Of a DNA stretch of 64,000 nucleotides, positions 1 to 8,477 are shown piece by piece. Position numbers and translations under genes: made by a program. Within the stretch, counting starts at the first letter, position 1, and each line of letters begins with the position of its first letter. This DNA is from Dysgonomonas gadei ATCC BAA-286 (lineage in GTDB: Bacteria > Bacteroidota > Bacteroidia > Bacteroidales > Dysgonomonadaceae), in NCBI RefSeq assembly GCF_000213555.1, contig NZ_GL891979.1:414885-478884 (forward strand). The letters run 5' to 3'. The notes under the pieces were generated by a model. That model was not told where the DNA came from and made no database searches. It saw only the letters and a program-made list of their open reading frames with translations.

Positions 1-84
1 GGCTTTGAAGTGATTAAAAGCGAAGATATAGACATTGGTAATGGTTTCCTTATGGAAGATTACGTGATGAATAAAAAGATCTGA
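1..84 (+). CDS. Partial GNAT-like N-acetyltransferase, C-terminal end
   Basis: An open frame enters from the left edge and stops with TGA at 82-84, giving 27 visible residues that include the run DIGNGFLMEDYVM. That tail resembles the last strand of small Bacteroidales GNAT acetyltransferases, which use acetyl-CoA. No catalytic or CoA-binding segment lies inside the window, so the family call rests only on this C-terminal resemblance. No terminator is evident just after the stop codon. Confidence 0.45.
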   Translation, partial: GFEVIKSEDIDIGNGFLMEDYVMNKKI

Positions 85-484
85 GCAGAACAATTTTTCC
101 TCTCTATCTGTTTTTAATTCAACAAATAATATATGCTTGCTGAAGTAAATGCTGGGTTTCTCTCGTCTGGCGGACTACATTGTATTCATATATTTTTTGA
201 ACTAATAAAGATCTCATAATAATCATTTTATATCAGTTATTTCATTTTTTTACGAAACCGGCGAATTATGTTTCGAACTATTTCGATAAAAAATATGCCG
301 GGATATAATATTTGTTAATAATTATGCTATATTTGCCATGTTAACTTTAATAACAAGAGCGATAAAATCATAAAACAAAGTAAGTATATCAGCATATATA
401 GTAGATACTATCTGTTTTATCATAATTTTGTTGCATTTGTTAACAATCTGATAATACCGAATATTAATCAAAAAATTAATACGC
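85..484. other. Intergenic region upstream of hppA
   Basis: This is 400 bases of AT-rich sequence between the GNAT-like gene and hppA. A consensus -7 box at 328-335 is the only site I can name. It would give hppA an untranslated leader of roughly 145 bases. I see no RNA gene or strong hairpin. A reverse-strand open frame crossing this region is not credible as a gene. Confidence 0.6.
328..335 (+). promoter_or_regulatory. Bacteroidetes -7 element for hppA
   Basis: TATATTTG matches the Bacteroidetes consensus TAnnTTTG. No TTG was found at the usual 19-21 base spacing upstream, so the -33 element is weak or absent. Confidence 0.45.
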
Positions 485-2839
485 ATGAAGAAACTTTTAG
501 CCCTATCTCTCATTTTATTTCCGTTGAGCCTGATGGCTAGTGAAGCAGACTTAAAAGTCCCTGATTTAGGAAGTGGTTATAACCTCCTGCTTTGGGGCCT
601 TTTAATTCTGTTACTCGGCATTGCATTTGGCTTGGTGCAGTATTTTAATATAAAGAAGCTACCTGCACATCAATCGATGCTCACTGTATCGAAGACTATT
701 TTTGAAACTTGTAAAACCTACCTGTTGCAGCAGGGCAAGTTTCTTTTCTATCTGTTGCTGATTATCTCGGCAGTAATGCTTATCTATTTCGGATTTTTGT
801 CTAATCCGGAAATCGTAGCAAAAGGAGAAGTTGGCAGGGGGACGTTTCTCGCTTTTGTCCTCTTTTGGACAATATTGGGTATTCTCGGTTCATACGGCGT
901 GGCCTGGTATGGCATCCGTATCAATACACTGGCCAATTCGCGAACAGCGTTTGCCTCTTTGCGCAAACGTCCGTGGGATGTAGTGAATATCCCGCTTAAA
1001 GCCGGAATGAGTGTCGGTGTGATGCTTATTACTGTAGAGCTCATAATGATGCTTGTTATCCTCTTATTTGTTCCCGGGGATATGGCCGGGGCTTGTTTGC
1101 TGGGATTTGCGATTGGTGAATCCCTCGGTGCATCTGCACTACGCATAGCAGGAGGTATCTTTACCAAGATAGCCGATATCGGGGCCGATCTGATGAAGAT
1201 CGTATTCAATATTAAGGAGGACGATCCCCGTAATCCCGGCGTAATAGCGGACTGTACAGGAGATAATGCCGGCGACAGTGTAGGACCTACAGCCGATGGT
1301 TTCGAAACATACGGCGTGACTGGTGTAGCTTTGATCTCATTTATCATACTGGCGGTATTGAATGTGGAATACCAGGCTGCCTTTATAGTTTGGATATTCG
1401 TTATGCGCCTGATGATGCTGTTTACCTCCATCCTGTCTTATTATATCAATCAGGGGATTGCTACCGCTAAATATAAGAACTCAACAAAGTTCAACTTCGA
1501 AGTGCCTCTTACGGCCCTTATATGGATTACATCTGTCGTGTCTATTGCTGCAACGTATGTTGCCAGTTACTTCCTACTGAAAGAAATGCCGCATGGCTTA
1601 TGGTGGAAACTGGCGTCTATTATCAGTTGCGGTACATTGGCCGCTGCTGTGATCCCTGAACTGACGAAGGCTTTTACAAGCTCGTCGTCCCGCCATGTAA
1701 AAGAGGTCGTTACAGCTTCCCGTGAAGGAGGAGCTTCGCTGAATATCCTTTCGGGTATGGTAGCCGGTAATTTCAGCGCATTCTGGAAAGGGCTTACAAT
1801 CGCCTTACTGATGGCTGTGGCTTACTTTATCTCTACACAGGACCTGGGAAGTATGATGTCTCACCCTTCTATCTTTGCCTTCGGTCTGGTAGCTTTCGGC
1901 TTGCTGGGAATGGGGCCGGTTACTATTGCGGTAGACAGCTATGGGCCTGTAACGGACAACGCGCAATCGGTATTCGAGCTCTCCCGTATAGAACACTTAC
2001 CCAACATATCGGCAGAAGTGAAGAAAGACTTTGGTTTCGAACCTGACTTCGAGAAGGGGAAAGAGTACCTGGAAGAAAATGATTCGGCCGGTAATACATT
2101 TAAGGCTACAGCCAAACCCGTACTTATCGGTACGGCCGTGATCGGGGCTACCACAATGATATTCTCAATTATTCTGGTGCTGGAAAAACTCGGATTGCTG
2201 AACATCGACCTTATTGCCGCTCCTGTACTACTGGGTTTCATCTGCGGAGGTTCCGTTGTCTACTGGTTCTCTGGCGCTTCTATGCAGGCTGTTACTACGG
2301 GTGCATACCGTGCAGTAGAGTATATAAAGAAGCATATCAATCTTAATAAGGAAGAGGCTGATATAGAGGATTCTAAAGCGGTTGTGAAGATCTGCACCCA
2401 GTATGCTCAGGTGGGTATGTGGAATATTTTCCTTGCCTTGTTATTCATCACTATGGCCTTTGCCTTTATCGATCCTAACTTCTTTGTAGCATATCTCATA
2501 TCCATTGCTGTATTCGGCTTATTCCAGGCCATCTATATGGCAAACGCAGGAGGAGCATGGGATAATGCCAAGAAAATAGTCGAAGTGGAATTGAAGGAGC
2601 GTAATACCGACTTGCATGCTGCCACAGTAGTTGGCGACACTGTCGGCGACCCGTATAAAGACACATCGTCGGTTTCGTTGAATCCTATCATAAAATTCTC
2701 AACATTATTTGGATTGCTCGCTGTAGAGATTGCGATTGAGATTCCCGACTATTGCAAATGGATTGGATTGGTATTCCTTGCCGTGGCGTTAGTCTTTATT
2801 TACCGTTCATTTTATTCAATGAGAATTGTAAAGCAATAA
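485..2839 (+). CDS. hppA: Membrane-bound proton/sodium-translocating pyrophosphatase, divergent subtype
   Basis: This 784-residue polytopic inner-membrane protein couples PPi hydrolysis to ion export. The substrate and metal site lies around residues 231-275: DIGADL, then EDDPRNPG, then a run rich in Asp (IADCTGDNAGDSVG). Canonical family members carry ADNVGDNVGD at the last position, so this belongs to a divergent branch. At residues 536-541 the motif is GNTFKA. The Lys at 540 sits where K+-independent enzymes have Lys and K+-dependent enzymes have Ala. My recollection is that members of the divergent branch have been described as Na+-regulated H+ pumps; ion specificity here is inference. 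The first ATG is followed by a hydrophobic segment and no other start competes. The gene is monocistronic, with a -7 box upstream and a strong terminator directly after it. Confidence 0.93.
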   Translation: MKKLLALSLILFPLSLMASEADLKVPDLGSGYNLLLWGLLILLLGIAFGLVQYFNIKKLPAHQSMLTVSKTIFETCKTYLLQQGKFLFYLLLIISAVMLIYFGFLSNPEIVAKGEVGRGTFLAFVLFWTILGILGSYGVAWYGIRINTLANSRTAFASLRKRPWDVVNIPLKAGMSVGVMLITVELIMMLVILLFVPGDMAGACLLGFAIGESLGASALRIAGGIFTKIADIGADLMKIVFNIKEDDPRNPGVIADCTGDNAGDSVGPTADGFETYGVTGVALISFIILAVLNVEYQAAFIVWIFVMRLMMLFTSILSYYINQGIATAKYKNSTKFNFEVPLTALIWITSVVSIAATYVASYFLLKEMPHGLWWKLASIISCGTLAAAVIPELTKAFTSSSSRHVKEVVTASREGGASLNILSGMVAGNFSAFWKGLTIALLMAVAYFISTQDLGSMMSHPSIFAFGLVAFGLLGMGPVTIAVDSYGPVTDNAQSVFELSRIEHLPNISAEVKKDFGFEPDFEKGKEYLEENDSAGNTFKATAKPVLIGTAVIGATTMIFSIILVLEKLGLLNIDLIAAPVLLGFICGGSVVYWFSGASMQAVTTGAYRAVEYIKKHINLNKEEADIEDSKAVVKICTQYAQVGMWNIFLALLFITMAFAFIDPNFFVAYLISIAVFGLFQAIYMANAGGAWDNAKKIVEVELKERNTDLHAATVVGDTVGDPYKDTSSVSLNPIIKFSTLFGLLAVEIAIEIPDYCKWIGLVFLAVALVFIYRSFYSMRIVKQ

Positions 2840-2848
2840 ATATAAGTG

Positions 2849-2888
2849 ATGGAGAATGAAGGATAAGGATTTACCCTTCATTCTCCAT
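2849..2888. terminator. Bidirectional terminator between hppA and GH127
   Basis: A 14-base perfect stem (2849-2862 with 2875-2888) encloses a 12-base loop, between two convergent stop codons. It can serve both genes. T-runs on both sides are short. Confidence 0.75.
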
Positions 2889-2897
2889 TGATAATTT

Positions 2898-5270
2898 TCA
2901 GTGCTTATAGTCCTCAGATAATACCCTCACTTCTGCTATTTTGGTTGTCACACTATTTGTTGCAGCCATGATTTTTACTTCGAGTATTTCCTTGCCTTTT
3001 TCACTTTCGGGAACAGGATATGTAGAAGTAAAGAGGTTATCTCCTCCATCACCGTTCAGACTCAGTGAAGCCACTTTCCGACCATTTACAAAAACGTCAA
3101 AATTACGGTTCTGGTCACGATCAAAATATTTCAGATACAAATAATTAGCATTCTTGCCTGTATTCTTCAACTGATAACTGAACCAGCCCCTTGCTTCACG
3201 CCAGTGTATATCCTCTATAAAACCAGTATTCGACTTGTCTGATTGTATAAAGTGATCCGATTCGGGTTGTTGTTCTCCGCATACTACCTTGTCGGCTGTG
3301 ATACCATCCAGCTTGATTCTTTCCCTTTCCTCGTCTTCTATTTTCTGCTGTATCTCTTTCACTCCTTCGGCTGTTGCCTGTGGCCAGTAGATGATATAAC
3401 GCGACTCGTGCAGACGGAAGAACGGTATAAGTTCCAGCCCTGACGCATATTTATCAGGATATAGTCCCGAAAGATGGAATGTCAGTGGTTTTCCTTGTAC
3501 AGGTTTTACTAACGAGGCTATTCTAGCCGGATCACTCACGATAATCGGCATATCTTTCATTGGTATTTGCCTGCCGTGAGCAATGTGTCCGCCCCGGCTG
3601 TCGTCGGCAAACAATCCCGTCATATCTTCGGTTCCTGTCTTTGCGGCAAGGGTAACAGGGCCATAGAAAATAGAGTAATAATTCGATTTATCCGGCAATT
3701 GCTCTACCGTTATCCGCATAGGCATTTCCACTACTACCTTATCTCCCTTTTTCCATTTACGGTCGATGGATATATAACTGGCCGGGTCTTGCGATACCGG
3801 ATAATCTTTACCGTTGACGCTCACTTTTAGCCCCCATTTCTTTACCCATACCGGATAACGTAGCTTTAAGGTGAAAGCTGCCGTTTTTTCAGGGTTAATA
3901 ATCAGTTGGGTTTTAGCCTCGTCGGGAAATGAATTTTCTTGTATAATCTCGGTCTTTTTCTCTTTCCAATTCAAGCGGGAAGGGATGAACAGATTCACAT
4001 ACAATTCATTATCGGTATGGGCATAGATCATCTCTCCGTATTTGGCATGATTTTCTATCCCGGAACCTACACAGCACCAGAAACTTGTCTGAGGTTGGGA
4101 ATATACACGGTAGTGCCCCGGACGCATCTGGGTAAAATAAACAAATCCACCCTGTTCGGGATTCTGGGTAGAAAGGATATGGTTGTATAATGCCCGTTCA
4201 TAATAGTCCATATACTTTTCATCCTGAGACGTTTGATAAAGCATTTTCGACAGGCGCAACATATTGTATGTATTACATGTTTCAGGGCCTTCGATACTCT
4301 TTATCACTCTCGAAAAATCATTCGTCGGGTTGAAATGTTCTCCCACACTGTTGCCTCCGATACTTACCGAACGATGTTCCACAACCGTTTCCCAGAAGAA
4401 GCGTGAAGCTTCCGACCACGATTCGTTACCTTCCACATCGGCTATGCGTTTAAATCCAAGCACCTTTGGTATTTGTGTATTGGCATGCATCCCGGTCAGT
4501 TTATCTTCATGGTTGAGCAGGGGATTAAGCACCAATTGATGTGAAAACTGATGCGCCAGTTTCAGGTATTTCTTATCGCCTGTTATCGCGGCTACATCGG
4601 CGAATGTCTCATTCAGTCCGCCATGTTCACTGCGAAGCATATCCTGTATCTGTTCTTCCGATAGTTTCGACACCAGATTGATCGCCCAATCGGTCATTTT
4701 TATCAGCATCTCCTTTGCCATATCGCTATTTGCATAGAGGTAAGCATCACGCAGTCCGGCATAGGTCTTATGGATATTATATAATGGAACCCATTTGCCA
4801 TTAAGGTCAAAACCTCCGGCTCTGATATTTCCGTTTGCGACTTCTTCCCAGATAGCTTTTCCTCCCGGAACACCGCCTATATAACCGTTGTCGTTGGCAT
4901 CCTGACAACGTTTCAGTTCACTAACCATATAGTCGAGACGCTCTTTTATCTGTTTGTCGCCTGTCGAAGCATACATCAGAGACAATGCCGAGAGGTAATG
5001 GCCACCGATGTGGCCGTCGAGTCCGGTATTTTCCCAGTTGGTATAGCTCTCGGCTTTAGGTGTCAGCCCGGATTCACGCAGGAAGGGGGACAAGAGCCTA
5101 TCGGCTTTCAGTTCCAGCAGGTATTGTTTATCTAGGTCTTCCGCGTGCTTAAACGGGCTATCCAGCAATCTTACGTCCTTCAAACTAAAAGTTTCTACTT
5201 TTGGTTTCAACTGGGCATTCATACACAATGTGCTGACGATAAGCCCGGTAATGATATAAATTCTTTTCAT
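2898..5270 (-). CDS. GH127 beta-L-arabinofuranosidase
   Basis: This is a secreted 790-residue protein with a signal peptide (residues 1-19, cleaved near NAQ). The body matches GH127 (formerly DUF1680), retaining zinc-binding enzymes that cleave terminal beta-L-arabinofuranose. The expected metal and catalytic residues are visible: E330 and C332 in GPETC, and the Cys pair C399-C400 in FWCCVGSG. By analogy with the Bifidobacterium enzyme HypBA1, C399 would be the cysteine nucleophile. The C-terminal region (about 650-790) looks like an accessory beta-sandwich (DUF6805 type). It is the last gene of the arabinose PUL but lies 587 bases beyond its neighbour, so it may have its own promoter. Activity on other furanosides or beta-arabinopyranose in related families cannot be excluded. 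Confidence 0.9.
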   Translation of the reverse strand: MKRIYIITGLIVSTLCMNAQLKPKVETFSLKDVRLLDSPFKHAEDLDKQYLLELKADRLLSPFLRESGLTPKAESYTNWENTGLDGHIGGHYLSALSLMYASTGDKQIKERLDYMVSELKRCQDANDNGYIGGVPGGKAIWEEVANGNIRAGGFDLNGKWVPLYNIHKTYAGLRDAYLYANSDMAKEMLIKMTDWAINLVSKLSEEQIQDMLRSEHGGLNETFADVAAITGDKKYLKLAHQFSHQLVLNPLLNHEDKLTGMHANTQIPKVLGFKRIADVEGNESWSEASRFFWETVVEHRSVSIGGNSVGEHFNPTNDFSRVIKSIEGPETCNTYNMLRLSKMLYQTSQDEKYMDYYERALYNHILSTQNPEQGGFVYFTQMRPGHYRVYSQPQTSFWCCVGSGIENHAKYGEMIYAHTDNELYVNLFIPSRLNWKEKKTEIIQENSFPDEAKTQLIINPEKTAAFTLKLRYPVWVKKWGLKVSVNGKDYPVSQDPASYISIDRKWKKGDKVVVEMPMRITVEQLPDKSNYYSIFYGPVTLAAKTGTEDMTGLFADDSRGGHIAHGRQIPMKDMPIIVSDPARIASLVKPVQGKPLTFHLSGLYPDKYASGLELIPFFRLHESRYIIYWPQATAEGVKEIQQKIEDEERERIKLDGITADKVVCGEQQPESDHFIQSDKSNTGFIEDIHWREARGWFSYQLKNTGKNANYLYLKYFDRDQNRNFDVFVNGRKVASLSLNGDGGDNLFTSTYPVPESEKGKEILEVKIMAATNSVTTKIAEVRVLSEDYKH

Positions 5271-5857
5271 TTTATGTTTTAACTAAATATTCCAGGAAAC
5301 CTGTATTGAATTAACCTTTATTTGCGATATATTGTTAAAAAGTAACAGAAGTAACAGATATTTTAGCTATTAGCTGATAGCTTTTAGCCGTTAGCGGCGC
5401 GAAGCGACAAAACTCGTAATCTGTAACTTGCAACTTATTATCTTGTTTTCATTTATTAACCATGTTTGGTTAAAATCTGACACATCTGACAGTTTTTTCA
5501 GTGTTTTTACCTTGTTGTTTTTGCATTCGTTAACCATATGTAGTTAAAAGGTAACAAAGGTTACACGGACAGCAATTAATAATTAAGAATGAACAATTAA
5601 TAATTTGATTGTTATACTGAGTGGAGCGAAGTATCTCGTCAGTTAACGATTAACAACTTGTATCCTGTGTCTTGTCTACTCGTATCTCATATAACTTCCA
5701 ACTTATTACTTAAAACTCATTACTTGTTAAAAGGTAACAAAGGTTACACTTTTTCATTCATTTGCTAATATGCTAATTTACAAATCTGCTAATTATTTTT
5801 TCAAAGAACTATAAGCTAACAGCCAAAGGCTAATAGCTCACTATATAGATAAATTTT
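5271..5857. other. 587-base intergenic region with degenerate repeats
   Basis: No gene is visible between GH51 and GH127. The region holds four copies of a GTTAAAA-headed element (see the repeat entry). It also has an inverted repeat TTAACCA/TGGTTAA at 5456-5473 and several loose GCTAAT or TTAGC words near 5365-5395 and 5764-5840. It resembles decayed repetitive intergenic DNA seen in Bacteroidales. A promoter for GH127 should lie here, but no convincing -7 box on the minus strand stood out. Confidence 0.6.
5334..5749 (+). repeat. Four dispersed copies of GTTAAAA plus a 9-base tandem
   Basis: Copies lie at 5334-5358, 5469-5492, 5543-5566 and 5726-5749. Each is GTTAAAA followed by two similar 9-base halves of form NNTNACANA. 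The third and fourth copies are identical over 24 bases. The halves are AGTAACAGA twice in copy 1, TCTGACA twice in copy 2, and GGTAACA then GGTTACA in copies 3 and 4. Within a copy the halves agree better than they do between copies. Spacing is irregular, so this is not a CRISPR array. Confidence 0.7.
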
Positions 5858-8440
5858 TTAATTTGTCTTAAACCTTAGCACAGTGAAAGAATAAGCGGGT
5901 AATTTACAGTTATCGCCTGCATTGAAACTATCTGATACAGGTTTGGCCGATTTATCGTCAGGTGCGCCTGTCAGCAAAGTTCTTGAAGCCACCGGATTTG
6001 TAATATTGATGCCTGTCAGATCTAATTTTGCATTTACTTCTACAGGCAGCATATTCACCAGTTTCACTATCACATCTCCGGTCTTGCTATCACGCACGAT
6101 TGATTTTGCAATACGTTTCTGCACATCATCCCTATTGTCTGAAAGCTCTATCTTACTCGTCAGGTATTCGTCTCCCGAATGCTGTCCGTACAGTTTCTGT
6201 ACATAATAGCCCACAGTCGGCTTTACTTCTGTATTATTGAAATATATCAGGTCGGGATTCCATTGGGTATGTCCTTCTTTTGCCAGTAGTGGTGCATAGG
6301 AAGTCATTGTTACTATATCTCCGTTACGTTCCACATTGGCAAGATGAAGGGCTTCCGCCAAAGCTGTTTCTACATTATTCGGCCTGCCCGGAAGGTGTGC
6401 GGCATATTCTCCCAGATACACTTTTGACTTCGAACGGTCGTATTTGTCGTAAAAATCCTGATTGTGGATATACCATCCCGGTGAATTGTAATAATGCTCG
6501 TCCACCATCGGGATATGTAACTTATCGGCGATACCCCAGCCTTCCACATAGTCTGTCCCTTCATAGAAAGGCCCTACTGTGCCTATCACAGTTATTCCGG
6601 GATGTTTTTCTTTTACGGCATTGAATATCATAGTGAAACGTTCCTCGAAAATATCGGAGATAATGTCTTCGTTCCCTATTCCGATATATTTCAGGTTGAA
6701 CGGTTTGGGATGCCCTGCCTCCGCACGTTTCTTACCCCATGTGGTGTTCACATCGCCATTCGCCCATTCTATAAGGTCTAGCACATCCTGTATATAATTT
6801 CCCATTTCGCTCATCGATATTCCCCCTTGTTGTCCACCCAAAGAGCAACCGTGATGCGCCGAATTCTGGCACGGTACGCCTGCCGCAACTACGGGAACAG
6901 GCTCAGCACCTAAATCCTCACAGAATTGGAAGTATTCGAAATACCCCAATCCGGCTGTCTGATGATACCCCCACAGGTTTCGTTGAGGCTTGCGGCTTTC
7001 GAGTGTGCCTATTGTATTCTTCCAATGGTATATATTGCCCAGCCCGTCGCCATGTGCCACACAACCTCCCGGAAAGCGCACAAAACGAGGATGCATATCG
7101 GCGATAACCTGAGCGAGGTCTTCCCGCAGTCCGTTTTTGTGTCCTCTGAACGTTTTTTGAGGGAAAAGAGAAATCATATCCAGTTCCACCTTGCCGGTCA
7201 TTTGCGGTACGACTTCCAGTTTTGCATCTGCTATGGTCTGGCTAACGGTTATTACGGCATCGTATTTTTTCCAATCGCTGGAGATAGCTTTTGTGGTAGC
7301 TTCTCCATAAACTTTTCCGTTCTTATCTGTCAGTCTTACAGTTAGTTTTCCTTTTTTTGCTTCCGGCGTGCGTGCAAATACCGAGAAATTATATTTCTCC
7401 CCGGCTTTTACAGCGATACCGTCAAATCCTTCATTTGCCAGTCCGGCTCCTATTTGGTTGACCTGAAGCACGGCATAATGCTTGTTATTGGGATGGATAG
7501 GAGATACGGAATCAATTGTAAATACAGCCTGATCGCCGGATACACTCCATGCTTTGTAGCTGTTCCAGTCTTTGTCACGACCTTCCTTATCGCTCAGGGC
7601 ATATTCGAAACCCCTGTTCTGAACAAGTTCCGCATAAAGACCTCCGTCGGCAGCATAGTTTATATCTTCAAAGAACATTCCCAATAGCAGGTCGCTTATC
7701 TTTTTCGGCTTGGAAGCATCTACAGTGATGGTTGCATCCACAGATTTAAGTGAAGCGAAACGCTCTTTGTCGGTGCTTGAATTTTCGGCGTTCAATATAC
7801 TTTTATAGGCGGCTAATTGCTGCGCTTTTATTAGTCCGTCAATCACTTTCCATGATACTTGGTGCAGTGTCCCTGTTTCAGTTTTTCCGGATATAATTGC
7901 AGTTTCGCGCAGATTGGCAATGCCCGCAACTTTTTTTGTAGAACCGTAATCTTTGAAGTCTTTCGTGGTAACGGCATAGGCTTGCTTGTCTGAGCTTAAC
8001 CAAGTGACTGTATAAACCTTACTTGCATTGTCATAAGTGATTTCAGGCGCAAGGCAATTCCCGTTTTCCATGACCAGAGGGTAGGATTGCCGTCCCCAAT
8101 ATACAAGGTCGGGAGAAGAAACGCTGGCAAACGCCCCGTCTCTTTCGTTCATGCTCCATACGCAGTGCCACATGCCATCGGGAGACTGAATGAGGAATGG
8201 AGAGAACATCTTTTTCTCAGAGCCCCAGCGTCCGTAGTCACATTTTACATAACTGTGTTCGGGGCCTATCGAAAACCAGTTTTCCTTGTCTACACTCCAT
8301 GCGAAGTGCAGGCCGTTGTGATTGGAATTCTTATCCGTAGCGTATGCGAACAGATAAGCCGATGTGGGTTCACTGGCAATTGTTTTAAATACAGGAATAA
8401 AGAGTAAAATAATTAAGAGGTAGATACTTGATTTTTTCAT
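5858..8440 (-). CDS. GH51 alpha-L-arabinofuranosidase with N-terminal GH43-like domain
   Basis: This secreted 860-residue protein has a signal peptide at residues 1-22. Residues 25-235 form a beta-propeller-like segment rich in W/Y repeats (FAWSVDKENW, WHCVWS, SPDLVYWG), resembling part of GH43. It is too short for a whole GH43 domain and I cannot assign its catalytic triad. GH51 begins near residue 240 and is interrupted by a CBM4/9-like beta-sandwich at about 290-425. The acid/base is E591 in GIGNED and the nucleophile is E678 in LGEYAAH. GH51 enzymes retain configuration and remove alpha-L-arabinofuranose from arabinan, arabinoxylan or arabinogalactan side chains. It starts 37 bases after GH43 ends, so the two are probably co-transcribed. 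The N-terminal half may be a substrate-binding remnant. Confidence 0.88.
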   Translation of the reverse strand: MKKSSIYLLIILLFIPVFKTIASEPTSAYLFAYATDKNSNHNGLHFAWSVDKENWFSIGPEHSYVKCDYGRWGSEKKMFSPFLIQSPDGMWHCVWSMNERDGAFASVSSPDLVYWGRQSYPLVMENGNCLAPEITYDNASKVYTVTWLSSDKQAYAVTTKDFKDYGSTKKVAGIANLRETAIISGKTETGTLHQVSWKVIDGLIKAQQLAAYKSILNAENSSTDKERFASLKSVDATITVDASKPKKISDLLLGMFFEDINYAADGGLYAELVQNRGFEYALSDKEGRDKDWNSYKAWSVSGDQAVFTIDSVSPIHPNNKHYAVLQVNQIGAGLANEGFDGIAVKAGEKYNFSVFARTPEAKKGKLTVRLTDKNGKVYGEATTKAISSDWKKYDAVITVSQTIADAKLEVVPQMTGKVELDMISLFPQKTFRGHKNGLREDLAQVIADMHPRFVRFPGGCVAHGDGLGNIYHWKNTIGTLESRKPQRNLWGYHQTAGLGYFEYFQFCEDLGAEPVPVVAAGVPCQNSAHHGCSLGGQQGGISMSEMGNYIQDVLDLIEWANGDVNTTWGKKRAEAGHPKPFNLKYIGIGNEDIISDIFEERFTMIFNAVKEKHPGITVIGTVGPFYEGTDYVEGWGIADKLHIPMVDEHYYNSPGWYIHNQDFYDKYDRSKSKVYLGEYAAHLPGRPNNVETALAEALHLANVERNGDIVTMTSYAPLLAKEGHTQWNPDLIYFNNTEVKPTVGYYVQKLYGQHSGDEYLTSKIELSDNRDDVQKRIAKSIVRDSKTGDVIVKLVNMLPVEVNAKLDLTGINITNPVASRTLLTGAPDDKSAKPVSDSFNAGDNCKLPAYSFTVLRFKTN

Positions 8441-8477
8441 TCTAAAGTACGTTTATATTTGATTTGGATATATCATA

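Noticed and set aside
322..513. A 63-codon minus-strand frame crossing the hppA promoter
   Set aside because: It overlaps the -7 box and the hppA start; its composition is that of AT-rich non-coding DNA.
784..1431. A 215-codon open frame on the minus strand inside hppA
   Set aside because: It is a shadow of the strongly conserved hppA frame and has no recognisable domain.
5334..5749. Dispersed repeats considered as a CRISPR array
   Set aside because: Spacing is irregular (about 50 to 160 bases), copies diverge and no cas gene is present.
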